This document shows, piece by piece, positions 1 to 5,031 of a stretch of DNA of 5,031 nucleotides (positions are counted from its first letter, which is position 1; each line of letters opens with the position of its first letter). The translations under genes and the position numbers were made by a program. The stretch spans positions 1 through 5,031 of the forward strand of contig CATILC010000263.1 in assembly GCA_949516455.1 (NCBI GenBank), given 5' to 3'. The notes under the pieces are model-generated. The model saw only the letters and a program-made list of their open reading frames with translations, was not told the DNA's origin and did not search any database. Source of the stretch: Flavobacteriia bacterium (GTDB lineage Bacteria; Bacteroidota; Bacteroidia; Flavobacteriales; Schleiferiaceae).

Positions 1-495
1 ATGAACATCCTCATCAAGTTGACTTCGATCGTCGCGCTGATCATCGCTCCGCACATTGCTGAATCTGGCCATTCAGAGGGGCATCAAGAGGTCAGTTCGG
101 AAGAGACAGCAGCCGTTGAGGAAATGATGGATTCGATGTCTGGCATCGAGACTTTCAAGGCCGAGGACGCAAGTATCGACTTGGAAGGAACAAGCGGAAC
201 CATCAGAAACGTTCATGTGCAGGGAATACAGCTGGAAATTGGAAATGGAAAGATCCAGTCCATGGAGATCTCTGTGGAAGATGAGCGATTGGGCAAGGAA
301 GCTTTTGCCGGTAAAGAGGTGCGATTGGTGGAATTCTCTGCCGAGCGCGTCTGGCGGCACGGATCTGAATTTGTCGGCCACGGTCAGGCGCTGGTTCAGG
401 GGATGGAGCAGCAAGCCACTGAGGCAACTGTCCGATTCAAGATCACTTCAGCGGGTCGGCTTGAAGGAAGCCTAATATGCCAGGATCTGGGCTGA
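1..495 (+). CDS. Small exported protein of unknown function
   Basis: This encodes a 164-residue protein that I do not recognise. The N-terminus looks like a Sec signal peptide: a short n-region with Lys6, a hydrophobic stretch at about residues 7-17, and a plausible signal peptidase I site after Ala20-Glu21-Ser22. A His- and Glu-rich linker follows (about 23-50). From about residue 51 to the end, alternating polar and hydrophobic residues suggest a beta-rich domain, with little predicted helix by eye and a single Cys at 160. There is no lipobox, transmembrane anchor or catalytic motif. The gene ends with TGA 10 bases before the stop of the oppositely oriented kinase gene. The first codon is the first base of the window, so an upstream start cannot be excluded, but the signal peptide supports this Met. 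A periplasmic or secreted location is inferred; the function is unknown. The antisense reading over this stretch gives a poor His/Leu/Ser-rich protein, so the plus strand is preferred. Confidence 0.7.
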   Translation: MNILIKLTSIVALIIAPHIAESGHSEGHQEVSSEETAAVEEMMDSMSGIETFKAEDASIDLEGTSGTIRNVHVQGIQLEIGNGKIQSMEISVEDERLGKEAFAGKEVRLVEFSAERVWRHGSEFVGHGQALVQGMEQQATEATVRFKITSAGRLEGSLICQDLG

Positions 496-507
496 TCCCT
501 TAGTTTT
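482..507 (+). terminator. Weak candidate terminator hairpin at convergent gene ends
   Basis: GGATC at 483-487 and GATCC at 494-498 form a 5-bp stem with a 6-base loop that includes the TGA stop of the plus-strand gene. A modest T-rich run (TTAGTTTT, 500-507) follows. The stem is short and the T run is interrupted, so this is only a possible intrinsic terminator for the plus-strand gene. It is the only such structure I see at the convergent junction. Confidence 0.22.
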
Positions 508-1120
508 AGAACAAGCCGTTGACTTCTGCGTCGATGCGTTCGATGATCTCGCCGAGATCACGCGGATTGTCACCGAACTTGTTGACGTCTGCATCGATAA
601 AGAGGATCTTGCCCTTACTGTAAGTGGTGATCCAAGCCTCGTAGCGTTCATTCAGTCGGTTCAGGTAGTCCAATCGAATCCCTGCTTCGTATGATCGCCC
701 TCTCTTTTGGATCTGTTCGACCAAAGTGGAGACGCTGGCCCGCAGATAGATCATCAGATCAGGTGGCTGAAGGAAGGGTTCCATCAGGTTGAAAAGGGAT
801 TGGTAGTTTTCATAGTCCCTTTCTGGCATCAGCCCCATCGCATGAAGATTCGGAGCGAAGATGTATGCGTCTTCATAGATCGTTCGGTCTTGTATCACAT
901 TTTTTCCGCTCTCACGGATATCCACCACCTGCCGGAATCGGCTCTGAAGAAAGTAGATCTGTAGATTGAATGACCAGCGCTGCATGGCTGTATAGAAATC
1001 GTCGAGGTACGGATTGTCCGTTACGTCTTCAAAGTGCGGTTCCCACTTGTAATGCTTGGCCAACAACTCGGTCAATGTGGTCTTCCCCGACCCGATATTT
1101 CCTGCGATTGCGATGTGCAT
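506..1120 (-). CDS. Deoxynucleoside kinase (dAK/dGK-like)
   Basis: This cytoplasmic nucleotide-salvage enzyme transfers phosphate from ATP (or another NTP) to the 5'-OH of a deoxynucleoside. The 204 residues match the usual length of short bacterial deoxyadenosine kinases. Visible motifs: a P-loop GNIGSGKTT at residues 7-15; FEDVTDNPYL at 30-39, aligning with the EPVEENPY segment of Mycoplasma dAK and placing Glu31 as the likely catalytic base; the Asp-Arg-Thr motif at 78-80, the family's (E/D)RS/T site; and the lid KRGRSYE at 139-145, whose arginines contact the phosphates. The start is ATG at 1118-1120 and the stop is TAA. There is no clear Shine-Dalgarno upstream. It is the last gene of the minus-strand series, 103 bases after the propeller gene. 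The base preference (dA, dG or broader) cannot be read from sequence alone. The family call is secure. All motifs are present and the frame is intact. Confidence 0.96.
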   Translation of the reverse strand: MHIAIAGNIGSGKTTLTELLAKHYKWEPHFEDVTDNPYLDDFYTAMQRWSFNLQIYFLQSRFRQVVDIRESGKNVIQDRTIYEDAYIFAPNLHAMGLMPERDYENYQSLFNLMEPFLQPPDLMIYLRASVSTLVEQIQKRGRSYEAGIRLDYLNRLNERYEAWITTYSKGKILFIDADVNKFGDNPRDLGEIIERIDAEVNGLF

Positions 1121-1223
1121 AAAAGAGCTTTCTTATTTCCAGATTCCCCGTCTGCGGTTCCTTCGCAACCGGCCGCGGAAAAGACCTCCAATACGGATGA
1201 AATTAACTATTTAAATCAATTCG
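1121..1223 (-). other. 103-base spacer between propeller and kinase genes
   Basis: This is the largest gap in the window. Read on the minus strand, it has an AT-rich part next to the propeller stop and a GC-rich centre with a small hairpin (CGGTT/AACCG, about 1154-1172) that lacks a T tract. I searched by eye for the Bacteroidota promoter form (TTTG about 20 bases before TAnnTTTG) and found no good match; TAATTTCA near 1200-1207 matches poorly. It may hold a weak internal promoter for the kinase or be simple intra-operon sequence. Confidence 0.4.
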
Positions 1224-2021
1224 TCAAGGCGAAAAAAGCAGCTTGTATAGGGTGCCTCCATCCGTGCGGAAGAACTGTTCATCTGTACCGCTCCAAGCTG
1301 CCTTTTTGGGCAATTCCAATTTGAGTTTCTTGCTTGAGCGCACAAGACCTTCCTGGTTGGCCACCCACCAGTTCGTTCGGCCGAGCGAAAAGCTTTCGGC
1401 GCCATCCACAGGGATACGCCGAACGAAGTTGCCCATGGTGTCAAATTCGATGAGGCCTTTTTCAACGAGCAGATAAATACCGCGCACATTGCATCTCAAG
1501 CCAAGTATCCGAGATTCCTCCTGCAGCAATTGGGTGATGGGCGGCGTACGGAATACGATCTCCATCCGGCGCATATCCATTTTTAGGAGCCGATCCGAGC
1601 CCTGGTCGAAGAGCCAAAGAAAATGCTCATCGGTCAGCGCTGCACAGGGCACATCCGCCATGCCAAGGTCAAAAAAGGAAAGAGCCGGTCGAATGGGGTT
1701 GAGCCGATTGTCGAGCAGGAGCAATTGATTGAACTCTGGATAATGAAGCAGTACACGCATCGGATCCTGTACTTGCACCTGAACGGGTATGCCTAGGTCG
1801 GGCCGGCTGAATCGAGCGATCTCCAGGCCATATTCATCCGTTTTGATCAGTTTGTCATTGAAGACAAGGTAGAGGTGGCCCAGATGATCGGCTTCCAGAT
1901 CCAGAATGGGCTCGTCAAACTCAGCGATAGCTACAGCAATGGGTTGGTTTCTCTGTCCCCATGCCGTGAGGGAGAGCACAGCTGTGAGCAGGAAGAAGAG
2001 CTTAGTGGATCCGCTCTTCAT
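1224..2021 (-). CDS. Secreted six-bladed beta-propeller-like protein
   Basis: This is a 265-residue exported protein with no identifiable enzyme motif. From ATG 2019-2021 it starts with a clean signal peptide: Lys2 and Lys7, a hydrophobic core at about 8-20, and a cleavage site Ala-Trp-Gly before Gln23. An in-frame ATG at 2067-2069 would add 16 polar residues before the signal and was not chosen. The mature part shows six degenerate repeats of the NHL/propeller kind, at about residues 40-65, 82-110, 127-155, 174-203, 211-237 and 242-263. Typical repeat words are HLGHLYLVFNDKLIKTDEYG and FLWLFDQGSDRLLKMD, where a strand pair ends in a Lys/Leu-x-Asp step. The segment around QDPMRVLLHYPEFNQLLLLD resembles a secreted family I recall only from Bacteroidota. 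The start lies inside the end of the GH3 gene (20-base overlap, different frame), suggesting translational coupling. A role in binding or scaffolding outside the cytoplasm is inferred from the fold; the real function is unknown. Confidence 0.85.
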   Translation of the reverse strand: MKSGSTKLFFLLTAVLSLTAWGQRNQPIAVAIAEFDEPILDLEADHLGHLYLVFNDKLIKTDEYGLEIARFSRPDLGIPVQVQVQDPMRVLLHYPEFNQLLLLDNRLNPIRPALSFFDLGMADVPCAALTDEHFLWLFDQGSDRLLKMDMRRMEIVFRTPPITQLLQEESRILGLRCNVRGIYLLVEKGLIEFDTMGNFVRRIPVDGAESFSLGRTNWWVANQEGLVRSSKKLKLELPKKAAWSGTDEQFFRTDGGTLYKLLFSP

Positions 2022-3537
2022 TGTTCGAATGCAAGAAGGGATAGAGTTCCTCGACAAAGCGACGGTCATTGCTCAGACGAGGTACTTTGTGTTGTCCACC
2101 GAGCTTGTCCTTGGATTTTAGCCAATTGTGAAAAGTGCCAACCGGTGCCGCATGGATCTTTGGGAAATTCAGGGCCATGTCCTTGTGCCGTTTGGCCTCA
2201 TAATCGGTATTCAGTTTTTTCAATTGTTCATCCAGCAGTTTGCTGAAGGTCGCCATGCTTTCTGGAGGACGATCGAATTCGACGATCCACTCATGGCCGC
2301 CCTGCGCATCCTGACTCATATAGATGGGTCCGGCGGTATAGTCGGTGATCTGGGCATCGGTCGCCTCTGAGGCAAACTGAAGCGCGCGTTCGGCATTCTC
2401 AACGATCAATTCTTCGCCAAAGGCATTGATGAAGTGTTTGGTCCGTCCCGTCACCCGGATCCGGTAAGGCGCACAGGAGGTGAACACCACCGTATCGCCC
2501 AGCGCATAGCGCCACAAGCCGCCATTGGTACTGATCACCATGGCATAGTGCACTCCGGGCTCCACGGCTTCCAAAGGAATGGCATCGTCTTCACTGCCGC
2601 CTGGAGGAATGAACTCATAGTAGATACCGTAGTCCAGCATGAGCAGCATATCGTCGGTGCCCGTTCGGTCCTGTATGCCAAAAAAGCCTTCACTGGCATT
2701 GAACGTCTGGAAGTAGTGGAATCCGTCTTGGGGGATGAGTGCGTCGAATTGCTCCTTGTAGGGGGCGAATGAAACGCCGCCGTGCATGTAGAGCTCCAAA
2801 TTCGGCCAAACCTCCTTCAGATCCCTCGAGCCACTGATCGCAAGGACTTTCTTCACCAGAACGAGCATCCAGCTGGGCACTCCTGCCAAACTGGTCACAT
2901 CTTCCCTGATCGTTTTTCGGGCAATGGTATCGATCTTCTCTTCCCATTCGTCCATCAGGCTGATCTTGTTGCTGGGCGTACTCATCATCGTCACCCAGTA
3001 GGGCAGATGCTCGATGATGATGGCAGAGAGGTCCCCGTAAAAGGAATCATTGTTGAGGCTGTTGATGGCTGTACTTCCGCCGAGTCTCAGTCCTTTTCCT
3101 GTGAAAAGTCGGCTGTTCGGAACGGCATTGCAATACAGAGAGAGCAGGTCTTTACCTCCTTTGAAGTGACATTCAAACAAGGATTCCCTACTGATGGGGA
3201 TGAATTTACTGCGCGATGAAGTGGTCCCGGAAGATTTGGCAAACCACTTGACCTCCGAAGGCCAGGTCAGGTTCTGCTCGCCCTTTCGCAGCCGGTTCAC
3301 AAGGGGCTTCATTTCTTCATAGCTCGCCACAGGGACCCGTTTTTTGTAGTGCTCGTGATCCCGGATGGAATCAAAGCCCCACTTCCTTCCGTATTCTGTT
3401 TGCGCTGCAGAACGGAGAAGTTGGTTCAAGCAGTCGTTTTGCACTTCCTGTGGATGTTCCATGAACCACTCGATCTGCTGGAAGCGTTTTTTCATCTTCC
3501 AGGACAACAGTTCGTTGAGTAGTTCCAGTCGGTGCAT
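2002..3537 (-). CDS. GH3-family acyl-acid amido synthetase-like protein
   Basis: GH3 enzymes belong to the adenylate-forming (ANL) superfamily. Plant members activate a carboxylic acid hormone with ATP and join it to an amino acid; substrates of the bacterial members are largely unknown. This 511-residue protein has the family's landmarks in order: the P-loop-like motif SSGTTSSRSK at 102-111; the NASEG motif at 280-284; WRYALGDTV at 342-350, including the ATP-binding Tyr-x-x-Gly-Asp; the hinge-region GRTKHFINAFGEEL at 364-377; and the C-terminal GGQHKVPRL at 480-488, whose Lys484 is in the position expected to help adenylation. No signal peptide or membrane segment is seen, so it should be cytoplasmic. 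ATG at 3535-3537 keeps the family's N-terminal SWxMKKRxxQIExFM-like segment (residues 12-26); no Shine-Dalgarno precedes it. It starts 15 bases after the peptidase stop and overlaps the propeller gene, so co-transcription is likely. Family membership is secure; the acid and amine substrates are not predictable. Confidence 0.95.
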   Translation of the reverse strand: MHRLELLNELLSWKMKKRFQQIEWFMEHPQEVQNDCLNQLLRSAAQTEYGRKWGFDSIRDHEHYKKRVPVASYEEMKPLVNRLRKGEQNLTWPSEVKWFAKSSGTTSSRSKFIPISRESLFECHFKGGKDLLSLYCNAVPNSRLFTGKGLRLGGSTAINSLNNDSFYGDLSAIIIEHLPYWVTMMSTPSNKISLMDEWEEKIDTIARKTIREDVTSLAGVPSWMLVLVKKVLAISGSRDLKEVWPNLELYMHGGVSFAPYKEQFDALIPQDGFHYFQTFNASEGFFGIQDRTGTDDMLLMLDYGIYYEFIPPGGSEDDAIPLEAVEPGVHYAMVISTNGGLWRYALGDTVVFTSCAPYRIRVTGRTKHFINAFGEELIVENAERALQFASEATDAQITDYTAGPIYMSQDAQGGHEWIVEFDRPPESMATFSKLLDEQLKKLNTDYEAKRHKDMALNFPKIHAAPVGTFHNWLKSKDKLGGQHKVPRLSNDRRFVEELYPFLHSNNEERIH

Positions 3538-3552
3538 GAATTCAGGTGCGTA

Positions 3553-5031
3553 TCAGTTCTTGAGCCAGCGGTCGAGCCAACCGAAGAATTCACTGTGCCA
3601 CAGCAGGCCATTTTGCGGACTGAGTACCCAGTGTCCTTCATTGGGAAAGTAGAGGAAACGGCTGGGGACATCTCTCAATTGAGCTGCCTGAAAAGCCTCC
3701 ATCCCCTGGTTGATCGGCACGCGGAAATCAAGGCCGCCGTGGATCACCAAAATGGGCGCAGTCCAATTCTGCACATAGTTGCTCGGATCGAAGCGTGCAT
3801 ACCCTTCGGCATTGGCCTCTTCCCAATACGGTCCCTGCAGGTCCCAATTGGCAAAGAACATTTCCTCGGTGCTTCCGTACCAACTCTTCAGATTGAAAAG
3901 GCCACAGTGGGAGATCAGCGCCTTGAATCGATCTTCGTGAATGCCAGCGAGCATGTATACGCTGTAGCCGCCATAACTCGCACCCACGGCGCCGAGTCGC
4001 TCATTGTCCACAAAGGGTTCTTTCGCGACTTCATCAATGGCGGAGAGGTAATCCTTCATGGCCTGGCCGCCCCAGTCACCTGAGATCTGTTCGTTCCACT
4101 CTTTTCCGAAGCCGGGAAGCCCTCTTCGGTTGGGCGCCACTACGATGTAGCCTTTGGCAGCCATCAGCTGGAAATTCCACCGAAAGCTGTAGAACTGAGA
4201 GACCTGACTTTGCGGCCCTCCCTGACAATAGAGCAGCGTGGGGTATTTTTTACTCGGATCGAAATCGGGAGGATAGATCACCCAGGTGAGCATATCCTTT
4301 CCATCACTGGTCTTGATCCACCACCTTTCGATGCGCGACAGATCGATCTCCGAATAGACCTTCTCATTGACCCCAGACACGGACTTTTCTTCGCCCTTGC
4401 TGAGGAAGAAGATCTCGGTAGCATGGTTCATGTCCTGGCGGGTGTAGACCAATTCGTCGTCCACGGGAATGAAGCTGTTGTAGTTGTGGGGTCCGTTCAA
4501 GAGCGGACGCGTGGAGGTCCTCAGGGTTTTACCTGGCTTCCAGGAGAAACTCAATTTGTGAATCTGCTGGGTCCCCTGCTTGGGAAGTCCGTAAATGATC
4601 TTGCCTTTGTCTGCCCAACTGAATCCGGAGACATGCAGATCCGCGATCAATTTGGCCTTGATCCCGCTTTTCTCATCCATGATCCAGAGCTCGTTGACAT
4701 CGCTCTCATAGCCATCACGCGGCATGGAGGTCCAGGTGAAATACTTTCCATCCGGCGACCATGCGGGGTTCTTGTCGTAGCCCATCATGCCTTCTGTGAG
4801 GTTGACGGTGGTCCGGTCTTCCAGATTATAGCTGTAGATGTCCGAGTTTGTGCTTACTGCATACTCCTTGCCCGTCTTCTTTTTGCAGACGTAAGCGATG
4901 CGCCGTCCATCTGGGCTCAGGGCAAATTCTTCTGAACCGCCAAAGGGCATCATGGGGCTGTCGAAGACTTCCCCTTCCATGATGTCCGTAAAGTCCATGA
5001 CTTCCGTCTTTCCATTGACCCAGGGGATCAT
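3553..5031 (-). CDS. S9 family peptidase, DPP5-like (N-terminus outside window)
   Basis: This is a serine peptidase of the prolyl oligopeptidase family, most like Bacteroidota dipeptidyl peptidase 5, which removes dipeptides from the N-terminus of oligopeptides in the periplasm. The 492 residues present contain the end of an N-terminal beta-propeller with two TolB-like LSPDG/WSPDG repeats (about 39-48 and 91-100). The alpha/beta-hydrolase domain runs from about residue 240. The catalytic triad is intact: Ser352 in GASYGGYS, Asp435 in HGGLDFRVP and His467 in NEGHWV. The Ser-Asp and Asp-His spacings (83 and 32) and the 25-residue tail after His agree with my recollection of Porphyromonas gingivalis DPP5 (about 684 residues). 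By this comparison about 190 residues, including any signal peptide, are missing beyond base 5031. The Met at the window edge is therefore most likely internal. The stop is TGA (3553-3555), 15 bases before the GH3 start. The dipeptide specificity is inferred from overall resemblance and less certain than the S9 call. Confidence 0.93.
   Translation of the reverse strand: MIPWVNGKTEVMDFTDIMEGEVFDSPMMPFGGSEEFALSPDGRRIAYVCKKKTGKEYAVSTNSDIYSYNLEDRTTVNLTEGMMGYDKNPAWSPDGKYFTWTSMPRDGYESDVNELWIMDEKSGIKAKLIADLHVSGFSWADKGKIIYGLPKQGTQQIHKLSFSWKPGKTLRTSTRPLLNGPHNYNSFIPVDDELVYTRQDMNHATEIFFLSKGEEKSVSGVNEKVYSEIDLSRIERWWIKTSDGKDMLTWVIYPPDFDPSKKYPTLLYCQGGPQSQVSQFYSFRWNFQLMAAKGYIVVAPNRRGLPGFGKEWNEQISGDWGGQAMKDYLSAIDEVAKEPFVDNERLGAVGASYGGYSVYMLAGIHEDRFKALISHCGLFNLKSWYGSTEEMFFANWDLQGPYWEEANAEGYARFDPSNYVQNWTAPILVIHGGLDFRVPINQGMEAFQAAQLRDVPSRFLYFPNEGHWVLSPQNGLLWHSEFFGWLDRWLKN

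Noticed and set aside
102..131. Acidic, Glu- and Met-containing linker region of the small exported protein, considered as a metal-binding motif together with the upstream His residues
   Set aside because: The His residues (at about 24 and 28) are too few and have no regular spacing, and nothing recognisable as a metal site follows.
1154..1172. Hairpin CGGTT/AACCG in the spacer before the kinase gene, considered as a terminator
   Set aside because: The stem is only 5 bp and no T tract follows on either strand.
1195..1223. AT-rich stretch considered as a Bacteroidota promoter for the kinase
   Set aside because: The best -7 candidate, TAATTTCA, misses the conserved TTTG end, and no TTTG lies at the right distance upstream.
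1211..1489. Minus-strand open frame of 92 codons overlapping the propeller gene in another frame
   Set aside because: The propeller frame carries a signal peptide and repeat pattern through this stretch, whereas this frame gives a Ser/Arg/Cys-rich product with no such features.
2782..3219. Plus-strand open frame of 145 codons inside the GH3 gene
   Set aside because: It is antisense to the GH3 coding region and its translation is rich in His, Gln and Pro with no family resemblance.
3532..4083. Plus-strand open frame of 183 codons spanning the peptidase/GH3 junction
   Set aside because: It is antisense to conserved catalytic residues of the peptidase and has no recognisable protein features.
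4210..4935. Long plus-strand open frame of 241 codons inside the peptidase gene
   Set aside because: It lies wholly antisense to an S9 peptidase with an intact triad, and its translation shows no domain or signal. It is best explained as a shadow of the coding strand's codon bias.

Overview
The window carries five protein-coding genes and almost no non-coding sequence. Four lie on the minus strand in the order S9 peptidase (3553-5031, incomplete), GH3-family enzyme (2002-3537), secreted beta-propeller protein (1224-2021), deoxynucleoside kinase (506-1120). A fifth, on the plus strand (1-495), encodes a small exported protein of unknown function and converges on the kinase gene. No RNA genes, mobile elements, CRISPR arrays or long repeats were seen.

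The likely source is a member of the Bacteroidota, probably near the Flavobacteriia, with a base composition near half G+C by eye. The reasons are these: the GH3 protein has the bacterial wording I associate with Bacteroidota homologues; the kinase is the short dAK-like type; the peptidase resembles Porphyromonas DPP5; and no start codon has a convincing Shine-Dalgarno sequence, which is common in that phylum. The assignment rests on recalled family features and not on a search.

The minus-strand genes look like one transcription unit. The peptidase stop and GH3 start are 15 bases apart, the GH3 and propeller genes overlap by 20 bases, and 103 bases separate the propeller and kinase genes. The promoter would be beyond base 5031. 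The products are mixed in location: the peptidase (by homology) and the propeller protein (by its signal peptide) are exported, while GH3 and the kinase are cytoplasmic. A shared pathway is therefore not obvious. One can speculate about amide-bond making (GH3) and breaking (peptidase), but nothing in the sequence proves it.

The window begins exactly at an ATG and ends exactly at the complement of an ATG. The peptidase is clearly cut: roughly 190 N-terminal residues should lie outside. The plus-strand gene has a credible signal peptide at its first Met and may be complete. Most of the window is ordinary bacterial gene content. The least understood parts are the GH3 enzyme, its overlapping propeller partner and the small exported protein.
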